Positions 1 through 6,100 of a stretch of DNA of 7,808 nt are shown here, in pieces. The notes beneath the pieces were generated by a model. It saw only the letters and a list, made by a program, of their open reading frames with translations, was not told the DNA's origin and searched no databases. A program made the position numbers and the translations under genes. Position 1 is the stretch's first letter, and each line of letters begins with the position of its first letter. Source of the stretch: Planctomycetota bacterium (lineage in GTDB: Bacteria; Planctomycetota; Planctomycetia; Isosphaerales; Isosphaeraceae); NCBI GenBank assembly GCA_021818605.1, contig JAKAUH010001114.1, forward strand, positions 1-7,808. Direction: 5' to 3'.

Positions 1-26
1 TGACGCCGGCAATCGCTGGATCGCGG

Positions 27-1451
27 TCAGACCGGCTCGACCAGCGAGTCGGCCTCCTCGTCGACGAGCGGGTGAGCGGCCTCGGCGGGCTTTTGGGCCT
101 GGCGGTGTCCCAGGCCCAGCGCCAGGATGATCGTGGCCGAGACGGCCATTGAGAAGCACAGGTAGATCAACCCGGGCACGTACGAGTGCTTCCAGGTCTG
201 GACCCATCCCAGGATCGACGGGCCGACGAAGCCGCCGAGGTTGCCGACCGAGTTGATCAGGCCGACGCTTCCCGCCGCGGCGGACTCGGTCAGGATCAGG
301 CTGGGCAGCGCCCAGAAGGCGGGCATGTACGACTTGAGCCCCGCCAGCGCCACGGTAAACAGCGCGACCGCCAGCGCGAACCGCGCGCCGTACGACAGCG
401 AGGCCGGGATCATCAGGGCCCCCGCCAGCGCCGCGGCCCCGACGTAGATCGGCATCGAGGCGTGCAGCCGGCGCTCGCCGGTGCGGTCCGAGTTCCAGCC
501 GACCAGGAGCTGCCCGGCCAGCCCGCCAATGGGCGGGATGACCACGGCCCAGGTCACGGCGTTGAGGTTCAGGTCATACCACCTCGTCAGGATCTTCGGC
601 AGGAAGATCTCGACGCCGTAGCTGGTCGAAACCACGAAGAAATAGGCCGCCGCCAGCCCCAGCACCTTGGGATGCCGCAGCGCCTGCAAGACCGTGATGT
701 GCGAGTGGCTCTGCTTGTGCAGGAGCTTCTCGCGCTCCAACTCGTTCTCCAGCGCCTCGCGCTCATCCTGGTCGAGCCAGCGGGCGTCCCGCGGCCAGTC
801 GGACAAGAGGATGAGCATGATCACGCCCATCAGCACCGCCGGGATGCCCCAGCCGATGTACATCCACTGCCAGCCCTGCATTCCCAGCAAGGTCGGGTGG
901 TGCGTCGTGATGCCGCCGGACGTCTCGGTCGTTCCGATCCGCAGCAGGAAATAGGACAGTTTCGGGCTGACGGCCTGCGCCACGGGCGTGGCGATGAAGA
1001 ACCATGACAGCGCCCTGGTCCGGTCGCGCGCCGGGAACCAGTGCGTCAGGAACACGATCACCCCCGGGAAGAACCCGGCCTCGGCCAGTCCCAGCAGGAA
1101 CCGCACGCCGTAGAATTGCCATGGCGTCCTCACGAACGCCGTGAGTCCCGCCACGAATCCCCAGGTCACCATGATCCGGCAGAACCACTTGCGGGCGCTC
1201 CACCGCTCGACCAAAAGCGTGCCGGGGATCTCCAGCAGGAAGTAGCCGATGAAGAAGATTCCGCTACCGAAGCCGATCACACGGTCGTTGAAGCCATCCA
1301 GGTCCGTCCCCATCCGGAGCGCGGCCAGCGACACGTTGATCCGGTCCACGTAGGCGATGGCGTAGCCCAGAAACAGCAGCGGCAGCAGCCGGACGTACGC
1401 CTTGGATCGCGCGCGGTCCAGCGCGCCGGGTGTCGGTGGAGAGGTCGACAT
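27..1451 (-). CDS. MFS transporter, anion:cation symporter (ACS) type
   Basis: A 474-residue inner-membrane transporter of the major facilitator superfamily. The sequence shows the usual 12 hydrophobic segments in two halves, with a hydrophilic central loop at about residues 218-255. Family marks of the ACS group are visible: YVDRINVSLAAL in helix 1 (residues 34-45, with the D-R-x-N core), the helix 2-3 loop VERWSARKW (81-89), the helix 4 segment GVRFLLGLAEAGFFPG (115-130), GWQWMYIGWGIPAVLMG (193-209) and the second-half loop GWNSDRTGERR (318-328). Known ACS members import organic anions such as tartrate, hexuronates, glucarate or phthalates with protons; the substrate here cannot be told from sequence. 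A slightly long loop with Thr and His precedes GWQW (about 173-192). The ATG has no clear Shine-Dalgarno sequence; only GAGC-type tandem sequence lies in front of it. Its upstream neighbour, the LRR gene, ends 448 bp away, so it is probably transcribed on its own. Confidence 0.93.
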   Translation of the reverse strand: MSTSPPTPGALDRARSKAYVRLLPLLFLGYAIAYVDRINVSLAALRMGTDLDGFNDRVIGFGSGIFFIGYFLLEIPGTLLVERWSARKWFCRIMVTWGFVAGLTAFVRTPWQFYGVRFLLGLAEAGFFPGVIVFLTHWFPARDRTRALSWFFIATPVAQAVSPKLSYFLLRIGTTETSGGITTHHPTLLGMQGWQWMYIGWGIPAVLMGVIMLILLSDWPRDARWLDQDEREALENELEREKLLHKQSHSHITVLQALRHPKVLGLAAAYFFVVSTSYGVEIFLPKILTRWYDLNLNAVTWAVVIPPIGGLAGQLLVGWNSDRTGERRLHASMPIYVGAAALAGALMIPASLSYGARFALAVALFTVALAGLKSYMPAFWALPSLILTESAAAGSVGLINSVGNLGGFVGPSILGWVQTWKHSYVPGLIYLCFSMAVSATIILALGLGHRQAQKPAEAAHPLVDEEADSLVEPV

Positions 1452-1590
1452 GAGGCAGGCTCGCTCGCTCGTTGGCTTCAGGGCGGGTCAGGGTCAGGTC
1501 GACTCGGCGGCGTGAGTCCGACGCGGTTTCAGGGTAACGCGCCGGAAGGACGACCGCAAACCTCCGCCCCGTCTGCCGGCCATCTTCATC

Positions 1591-1815
1591 GTGATCGGCA
1601 TCGCGATCCCGCCCGAGTGGACAGATCAGCTCCACCGGCTGCCGTTCCATCGGACCTGCGGCTTCCTCGCCGAGTCAGCGCGCCGCGTGATCCACGCCCC
1701 GAGCCCCGACATCTGCCGCGTCTTCGCGGTCGGAGGGGACCAGTGCCAGGCCGCCTGCCTTCGCGCCGGCCTGGCTCCCCTGGAACCGATCCCGCCCGCT
1801 GCGGGATCAGATTGA
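1591..1815 (+). CDS. possible small protein or gene remnant, unknown function
   Basis: A 74-codon frame from a GTG to a TGA; the same frame is open back to 1516. I do not recognise the product. The reason to list it is composition: by my count G+C is about 74%, 57% and 84% at codon positions 1, 2 and 3, the pattern expected of real coding sequence in a GC-rich genome, and the residues are mixed rather than the Arg/Pro/Gly-rich strings typical of shadow frames. Against it, no Shine-Dalgarno sequence precedes the GTG, the frame is short, and its 3' end runs through the 1788-1808 hairpin. The stretch AIPPEWTD recalls a motif of type IB topoisomerases, but the match does not continue, so I treat that as chance. 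It could be a decayed fragment of a larger gene, a small orphan gene or a false frame. Confidence 0.2.
   Translation: MIGIAIPPEWTDQLHRLPFHRTCGFLAESARRVIHAPSPDICRVFAVGGDQCQAACLRAGLAPLEPIPPAAGSD
1745..1775. repeat. inverted repeat, 8-bp stem
   Basis: GCCAGGCC (1745-1752) pairs perfectly with GGCCTGGC (1768-1775) around a 15-nt loop. It sits 12 bp from a second hairpin and downstream of the LRR gene on that gene's strand. No T tract follows on either strand, so it is not a classical intrinsic terminator by itself. Confidence 0.4.
1788..1808 (-). terminator. candidate hairpin terminator of the LRR gene
   Basis: GATCCCGC (1788-1795) and GCGGGATC (1801-1808) form a perfect 8-bp stem with a 5-nt loop. 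It lies 92 bp past the stop codon of the LRR gene in its direction of transcription and is followed by the second hairpin at 1745-1775. The lack of a U tract weakens the call; it may instead be a dispersed palindromic repeat. Confidence 0.3.
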
Positions 1816-1899
1816 CCCCCTCACCGTACCGAAGTTCGAAAGGCGAAGACCCAAAACCGGAAAACGGAAAACGAAGACCGTGAACCGATCCGGCAACTC

Positions 1900-2880
1900 T
1901 CACCGATACACCGCAACACCCGGAACCGCCTTCTTGAACTTCTCGACGGCCTTCGGGGAGACCTTGGTGCCGATCAGGTACACGGATTTCAGGCTTTTGA
2001 GGTCCTTGAGCGTGTCGAGACCGGCGTCGGTGACCTGGGTGCGGCTGAGGGCCAGAACCTGGAGGTTCTTGAGCCCCTTGAGGCTCGGCAGTCCCTTGTC
2101 GCCGACCTTCGAGCCGGTGAGGAACAGCATGGTGAGGTTGCTCAGGCCCTTGATGTTCTCGAGCGCCGCATCGGTGATCTTCGGGCTCATGATCGTCAGC
2201 GAGCTGAGCCCGGTGAGGTCCTTGAGCGAGGCGGTGATCGGGTCGCTGACCTGGCCGTTGTCGATGTAGACGACCTGGAGATTCGGCACGCTCTTGAGGA
2301 TCTGGAGCGAGGTTTTGTCACCCGACCACTTCTTGAGGATGTTGACCGTCGCCGCCTCCTTGCCGTCCTTGGTCTTGTCGACCGACACCAAGGCGCCCTG
2401 CTTCTCCAGCTCGAGTGTCACCAGCTTGAGCTTCAGCCCGGCGTTCTCCTTTTCCAGCTCGGCGATCCGGGCCTTGAGCTTCGCCGGATCGTCGGCCGCG
2501 GCCGGAGCCGGAGCCGCCGGCCTGGCCGGCTTCGGAGCGGCGGCCGTCTTGGGCGCGGGCTTCTTCTCGTCCTTCTTCGCGACGGGCTTCTTGTCGTCCT
2601 TCTTCGGTTCGGGCTTCTTGTCGTCGGGCTTCTTGTCGTCCTTCTTCTGTTCGTGTTTCTTGTCGTCGTGCTTGTTGTCGGCCTTCTTGGCCTCGGGCTT
2701 CTTGTCGTCCTTCTTCGGTTCGGGCTTCTTGTCGTCCTTCTTCGCTTCCGCCTTCCTGTCGTCCTTCGGCTGGGCGACGGCGAGGCCGGGCGCGGTGGAC
2801 AGCATCAGCCCGAGGGCGATCAAGAGGGCGAGGGCCGCACGGGTCGTCGGGCGGGTGGCGTGGAGGATATTGTGCGTCAT
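1900..2880 (-). CDS. secreted Lys-rich coiled-coil leucine-rich-repeat protein
   Basis: A 326-residue protein predicted to be exported. The ATG at 2880 is chosen because it opens directly into a signal peptide: basic N-terminus, hydrophobic core AALALLIALGLML (15-27) and a cleavage site after AVA (34-36). The frame is open up to a GTG at 2973 that abuts the preceding Uma2 stop, but that start would bury the signal peptide behind 31 residues. Neither start has a strong Shine-Dalgarno sequence. After the signal come a very charged low-complexity segment of KKDDKKPE-type units (38-112), an Ala/Pro linker (113-130), a heptad-like coiled coil (KLKARIAELEKENAGLKLKL, 134-153) and about five leucine-rich repeats of roughly 24 residues (197-326), the clearest being LQVLALSRTQVTDAGL (273-288). 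This LRR style is common in planctomycete proteins. The fold suggests protein-protein contact in the periplasm or at the surface; no catalytic domain is visible. Function unknown. Confidence 0.85.
   Translation of the reverse strand: MTHNILHATRPTTRAALALLIALGLMLSTAPGLAVAQPKDDRKAEAKKDDKKPEPKKDDKKPEAKKADNKHDDKKHEQKKDDKKPDDKKPEPKKDDKKPVAKKDEKKPAPKTAAAPKPARPAAPAPAAADDPAKLKARIAELEKENAGLKLKLVTLELEKQGALVSVDKTKDGKEAATVNILKKWSGDKTSLQILKSVPNLQVVYIDNGQVSDPITASLKDLTGLSSLTIMSPKITDAALENIKGLSNLTMLFLTGSKVGDKGLPSLKGLKNLQVLALSRTQVTDAGLDTLKDLKSLKSVYLIGTKVSPKAVEKFKKAVPGVAVYR
2583..2736 (-). repeat. intragenic direct repeat encoding KKDDKKPE units
   Basis: A 43-bp sequence occurs identically at 2583-2625 and 2694-2736, separated by 111 bp (37 codons), so both copies are in the same frame. 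They encode the Lys/Asp/Pro-rich segment of the LRR protein (about residues 49-63 and 86-99). Diverged copies of the same CTTCTTGTCGTC word fill the interval. Such a tract is expected to change length by slippage or recombination. Confidence 0.85.
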
Positions 2881-2973
2881 GGCGGTTGGTATCCGTCCGG
2901 GTTCTCGCGGTTTGGTAGGTGTGGCGTGACCTTTCAGCCTAAACCGATCCGCCGGGATCCGCAACGGTTTCAC

Positions 2974-3720
2974 TCAGCGGGCGCGACGTCGGGGCTTTGG
3001 CCCGGTGCGCCCGGCCTCGGCGAACCAGTCGCGGATCGACAGCGAGAAGCCCGGCAGGACGTCGCCGCCGTCGAGGTGCTGGTCCTCGCCCAGGCGGGCC
3101 GCCTGATCGACCGCGGTGTACACCCACACGACCCGCTTCGCCGGGTCGACGTACCACACCAGCCGGACGCCGGCCTCGAAGTACTCGCGGAGCTTGCGAT
3201 TCATCTCCTTCGACGTGTTCCCCTTGCTGAGCACCTCGACGACCAGATCGGGCGCCAGCGTCGGGATCTCGCCGCGCCGCCGTTTCTTCTTCGGGTAGCG
3301 CTCCCACGAGATGAAGGCCGCGTCGGGCATCCGGACGAGCCCGGGGAAGAGGCGCATGAGGGCGTCGGCGCCGACGATTGCGCCCAGATCGCGACCCTCG
3401 ATAAACCTCTGAATGTAGGTGAGCAACAGCGCGGCGAACCGCGATTCATCGAATCCCATGGTTTTCTCCACCAGGGTCCCGTCGACCAGCTCGTAGAGCC
3501 TGCCGTCGCGATCGTGGCGTTCGACCAGGTCGCGCTCGGTGGCGGTGCCGGGGACCGGGTCGAGGAGGACGCGGCGCGCGGGGATGCCGCCCAGGCTATC
3601 GAGCAGGTCGGCGATCGTGGGATAACGATGGACCTTGACCATCGCGGCCGCCTTCGGCTGCGGGGTCGTCCTGGTTCTGGCTCGTTTCGTCGACTTCGCC
3701 GTGGCGGTCGCGGCGGCCAT
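2974..3720 (-). CDS. Uma2 family protein (PD-(D/E)XK nuclease fold), long form
   Basis: A 248-residue member of the Uma2 family, a PD-(D/E)XK nuclease-like fold found in many copies in planctomycetes and cyanobacteria; a nuclease role is predicted from fold, and the biological role is unknown. Visible family features are LYELVDGTLVEK (75-86), RMPDAAF with Asp133, PDLVVEVLSKGN with Asp158 and Glu162, and KLREYFEAGVRLVWYVDP (176-193). Putative active-site acidic residues and Lys176 are kept, so it looks intact. It is longer than the usual ~185-200 residues because of a basic, Ala/Thr-rich N-terminus (1-27) and a basic tail, GPKPRRRAR, which could bind nucleic acid. The ATG at 3720 is supported by GGAGG (3729-3733) eight bases upstream; an internal ATG at 3642 lacks such support. 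A promoter-like pair lies just upstream. Its TGA directly abuts the GTG of the LRR reading frame. Confidence 0.9.
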   Translation of the reverse strand: MAAATATAKSTKRARTRTTPQPKAAAMVKVHRYPTIADLLDSLGGIPARRVLLDPVPGTATERDLVERHDRDGRLYELVDGTLVEKTMGFDESRFAALLLTYIQRFIEGRDLGAIVGADALMRLFPGLVRMPDAAFISWERYPKKKRRRGEIPTLAPDLVVEVLSKGNTSKEMNRKLREYFEAGVRLVWYVDPAKRVVWVYTAVDQAARLGEDQHLDGGDVLPGFSLSIRDWFAEAGRTGPKPRRRAR

Positions 3721-3762
3721 CGTTTTTTCCTCCGCGGGAGCGATCGGCTGGTGGATTGTTTC

Positions 3763-3791
3763 ATTGTCGCATCGCGCACCGCGGCCGGCAA
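3763..3791 (-). promoter_or_regulatory. candidate sigma-70 promoter of the long Uma2 gene
   Basis: Read on the minus strand, TTGCCG (3786-3791) and GACAAT (3763-3768) are separated by 17 bp, each matching four of six consensus bases. Transcription would begin near 3756, about 35 nt before the ATG and just upstream of the GGAGG ribosome binding site. The spacing and position are good but the hexamers are weak, so it is only a candidate. Confidence 0.3.
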
Positions 3792-3842
3792 TGCGCGGCG
3801 ATGGCAGGGCGAGGGAGGCGTACCGCCCAGCTCAGCCTCACC

Positions 3843-5357
3843 TCACGACGGCGGCGCCGCGGCCGCGGGTGGAGGGACGGGAGGCGCCGCGGTCTGCTCG
3901 CGCTTCTGGTAGGCGTTGTACGTCGCGATCTTGTACAGGTCGCCCAGGGTGGGGAAGTTGAAGCACGAGCGGTTGAACAGGTCGCCGGTCGCATCGGCGA
4001 GCATGGCGATCACGCCGACGTGGACGACCTCGGAGGCCTGCTCGCCGATGACGTGGACACCCATGAGCTTCATGTCGTCCTGGCGATACAGGAGCTTGAG
4101 GAACCCGGTCTGGTCGCCGATGATCTCGCCGCGGGCGCAGTGGGCATAAGACGCGCGGCCCACGATGTAGGGGACGCCCTGAGCCTTGAGGTCCTCCTCG
4201 GTGGCGCCGATCATGCTGGCCTCGGGGATGGTGTAGATTCCCGTCGGCAACAGCGGCGCCAGGTTGGTGTTGTACCCCTTGCCGAAGGCCTGGCACATGG
4301 CGACTCGGGCCTGCTCCATGCTGGTGGACGCCAGCGCCGGGAAGCCGATGACATCGCCGGCGGCGTAGATGTGCGGGACCGACGTGCGGTAGTGGGCGTC
4401 CACGGTAAGCAATCCGCGAGGGCCCGGCTCGATCCCGGCGGCGGCGAGGTTGAGCGCGGTGGTGTTGCTCGCCCGGCCGGCGGCGACGAGCACCGCATCG
4501 ACGCAGAGCCGGCCTCCGGTGTCGAACTCCAGCGTGATGTCGCCGTACTCGGGCGCCTCGCAATGGGTCACGCGGTTCTTCCAGAGGAACTCGATGCCGA
4601 GCTGCGAGTGCATCGAGTTTTCCAGCGCGCCGGACAGCTCGTTATCGAGGAACGGCAGCAACTCGTCGCGGCCGTCGACGACCCAGACCTCGGTCCCGAG
4701 CGAGGCGAACGTGCAAGCGTATTCAGCGCCGATGACCCCCGCGCCGATCACGGCGAGCGACCGCGGCAGCCGCTCGAGCTGGAGAATCGTGTCGGAGTCG
4801 TGCACGCGCGCGTGATCGAAGGGAAACTGCGGCGGGTGCACGGGCGAGGATCCGGTGGCGATCAGGATCGTGTCGGCCTTCAGGTGGATCTCGTGGCAAC
4901 GGACCGGCTGCTGATGGTCGTGGTAGTGGTATCCGCCGTGGGCGTGCCCGCCGTCATGCGCCGGGGCCTCGCTGACGACGCGGACGGTGTGGGGATCCAG
5001 GAACGACGCGGTCCCGTGATAGACGACCACGCCGTGCCGCGACAGGCTGCGCTCGACCCGCTTGCGCTCGTTGGCGGTGACGCGGCGCTCGTGGAACATG
5101 AACTCGGCGACCGTGGCCTCGCGGCGGAGCGACAGGTCGACGCCGTAGAGGTCGCGTGCCTTGAGCCCCGAAATCGCCAGCGCGGTCTCGCGCAGGGTCT
5201 TGCTCGGCAGGGTGCCGGTGTTGGCGCTGGCGCCGCCGACCATCGGGCTGCGCTCAAGGATCGCCGCGCGCTTGCCGAACTGCGACGCGGCCGCCGCCGC
5301 GCTCTCACCCGCCGGGCCCGAGCCGATCACGATCAGGTCGTAAGAGGTTGGTTCCAT
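3843..5357 (-). CDS. sthA: soluble pyridine nucleotide transhydrogenase (Si-specific)
   Basis: A 504-residue FAD flavoprotein of the disulfide-reductase superfamily, predicted to transfer hydride between NADPH and NAD+ in the cytoplasm. The FAD-binding motif GSGPAG is at 12-17, the second Rossmann motif GAGVIG at 205-210, the FAD-contacting segment YAAGDVIGFP at 331-340, and the dimerisation domain at about 365-480. The active-site segment reads GGASANTGTLPSKTLRE (41-57), keeping the TGTxPSKxLR signature of SthA-like enzymes but with no cysteine, and the C-terminal HPTxxE of disulfide reductases is replaced by FNFPTLGD (467-474). This argues against dihydrolipoamide dehydrogenase or glutathione reductase. 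Two oddities: a His-rich insertion at 134-158 in the FAD domain, and a Pro/Ala-rich tail after residue 487. The ATG has no Shine-Dalgarno sequence and lies just downstream of a good promoter match, suggesting a leaderless mRNA. It sits between two Uma2 genes with no obvious functional link. Confidence 0.92.
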   Translation of the reverse strand: MEPTSYDLIVIGSGPAGESAAAAASQFGKRAAILERSPMVGGASANTGTLPSKTLRETALAISGLKARDLYGVDLSLRREATVAEFMFHERRVTANERKRVERSLSRHGVVVYHGTASFLDPHTVRVVSEAPAHDGGHAHGGYHYHDHQQPVRCHEIHLKADTILIATGSSPVHPPQFPFDHARVHDSDTILQLERLPRSLAVIGAGVIGAEYACTFASLGTEVWVVDGRDELLPFLDNELSGALENSMHSQLGIEFLWKNRVTHCEAPEYGDITLEFDTGGRLCVDAVLVAAGRASNTTALNLAAAGIEPGPRGLLTVDAHYRTSVPHIYAAGDVIGFPALASTSMEQARVAMCQAFGKGYNTNLAPLLPTGIYTIPEASMIGATEEDLKAQGVPYIVGRASYAHCARGEIIGDQTGFLKLLYRQDDMKLMGVHVIGEQASEVVHVGVIAMLADATGDLFNRSCFNFPTLGDLYKIATYNAYQKREQTAAPPVPPPAAAAPPS

Positions 5358-5365
5358 AACGGCGG

Positions 5366-5394
5366 ATCATACCGCGGCGCAAAACCGGGGCCAA
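5366..5394 (-). promoter_or_regulatory. candidate sigma-70 promoter of sthA, leaderless
   Basis: On the minus strand TTGGCC (5389-5394, four of six consensus bases) and TATGAT (5366-5371, five of six) are separated by exactly 17 bp. If the usual spacing holds, transcription starts near 5359, only about two bases before the ATG at 5357. The absence of any Shine-Dalgarno sequence in front of that ATG agrees with a leaderless or nearly leaderless transcript. Confidence 0.45.
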
Positions 5395-5463
5395 GGGGGC
5401 GGAGCGGTGGGATCATGGAAAGCCGCATGGGATGGGTGGGCGTGCCACGCTCCTCGCGCCGCC

Positions 5464-6015
5464 TCACTCGAAGAACCGATGCACCGGCACGCGGAAGCCC
5501 TCGAGCAGGCCGGGGAGCGTCAGGTCGTCGCCCGGGCCGAGGACGACTGGCTCCTCGTCGGCGGTGAAGACGTGCGCCTTCGGCTTCTCGGGGTCGAGGA
5601 CGATGACCGTCAGTACCCCGGACGCCAGGTACTCGGTGACCTTTTCGAGGATCTCTCTCCAGGAGTCGCTCGACGAGCGGACCTCGATCACCAGCTCGGG
5701 GACCTCGGGGCCGTAGCCCGGTTTGAGCGGCCCCTTCGGCAGTCGGGCGTAGCTGTAATACGCGATGTCGGCGCCGCGAACCGTGTCCGGGTTCCGCTCG
5801 GTGATCACGCCCGAGTCGTTGCTCAGCACGTGCCCCAGGTCAAGCGGTTCCACGAACTGGCGCAGCAGGTAGTACGACTGGCCACACACCTTCCCATGAC
5901 GTCGATCGGGCGGCGGCATCGCGACGATCCTCCCTCGCACCAGCTCCTCGGGATGGCCGGGGTCGGGCCGCCGCCCGAACTCCCTGGCCGTCATCAGCGC
6001 CTCGACTGTCGCCAT
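5464..6015 (-). CDS. Uma2 family protein (PD-(D/E)XK nuclease fold), standard length
   Basis: A 183-residue protein of usual Uma2 length. Family features in order are MTAREFGRRP near the start, EELVRGRIVAMPPPDRRHG (23-41), a 'LG.V.SNDSGVI' stretch (60-71), RGADIAYYSYARLP (80-93, Asp83), PELVIEVRSSSDSW (106-119, Glu111) and a following EKVTEYLASGV (124-134, Lys125), ending in a short beta domain with LPGLLEGFRVPVHRFF. The acidic residues and lysine expected at the PD-(D/E)XK site are present, so it may be an active nuclease, though no cellular function is established for the family as far as I know. The ATG at 6015 is preceded by GAGGGGG (6022-6028) six bases upstream. It is clearly different in sequence from the longer Uma2 protein at 2974-3720, so the two are not a recent tandem duplication. 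A perfect palindrome lies just upstream of its ribosome binding site. Confidence 0.92.
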   Translation of the reverse strand: MATVEALMTAREFGRRPDPGHPEELVRGRIVAMPPPDRRHGKVCGQSYYLLRQFVEPLDLGHVLSNDSGVITERNPDTVRGADIAYYSYARLPKGPLKPGYGPEVPELVIEVRSSSDSWREILEKVTEYLASGVLTVIVLDPEKPKAHVFTADEEPVVLGPGDDLTLPGLLEGFRVPVHRFFE

Positions 6016-6038
6016 CGTCTACCCCCTCTCGCAAGCAG

Positions 6039-6058
6039 GTCGGGCATTCTTGCCCGAC
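6039..6058. repeat. perfect palindromic hairpin between MBL and Uma2 genes
   Basis: GTCGGGCA (6039-6046) and TGCCCGAC (6051-6058) form a perfect 8-bp stem with a 4-nt loop. It lies 42 bp past the MBL stop and 10 bp upstream of the Uma2 ribosome binding site. No U tract follows on either strand. It could be a factor-dependent terminator, a transcript-stabilising structure or one copy of a dispersed palindromic element. Confidence 0.5.
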
Positions 6059-6100
6059 ATCCGGGCCACAGCCTTTCTCGCCAGCCGCGCCTCCGCCCGA

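Larger units (their letters stand above)
1452..1899. other. intergenic region with hairpins and a coding-like frame
   Basis: This 448-bp gap lies between the start of the MFS gene and the stop of the LRR gene, both minus strand, so it should contain the MFS promoter and the LRR terminator. I see two GC-rich inverted repeats (1745-1775 and 1788-1808), an A-rich tract at 1851-1878 with a tandem GGAAAAC heptamer (1859-1872), and short tandem repeats just upstream of the MFS start (CGCTCGCTCG at 1461-1470). A plus-strand open frame at 1516-1815 has coding-like composition and is listed separately. No convincing promoter hexamer pair for the MFS gene was found. No tRNA or known RNA fold was recognised. 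Confidence 0.6.

Noticed and set aside
186..1007. Long plus-strand open frame (273 codons) opposite the MFS gene
   Set aside because: Its translation is Arg/Gln/Gly-rich with no recognisable family, and it lies antisense to a clear transporter; it is a shadow of high-GC coding sequence.
1591..1630. AIPPEWTD as evidence for a topoisomerase IB fragment
   Set aside because: Only about seven residues resemble the topoisomerase motif and the following residues do not continue the family pattern.
2294..2929. 211-codon plus-strand frame rich in Ser/Phe/Leu (LSSFFGSGFLSS repeats) that looks like a membrane protein
   Set aside because: It is the complement of the KKDDKKPE tract of the LRR gene, which has a signal peptide, coiled coil and repeats in good order; the apparent hydrophobic repeats are a by-product.
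2946..2959. GATCC-GCCG-GGATC inverted repeat as an operator
   Set aside because: A 5-bp stem of this composition is expected by chance and nothing else around it supports a binding site.
3756..5567. 603-codon plus-strand open frame across sthA
   Set aside because: It is antisense to a convincing flavoprotein with ordered motifs; the frame is low-complexity Arg/Gly/Val/Asp and results from G/C-biased codon positions.
2974..6015. The two Uma2 genes as part of a restriction or toxin-antitoxin system
   Set aside because: No methyltransferase, specificity subunit or small antitoxin gene is adjacent; the neighbours are metabolic or structural genes.
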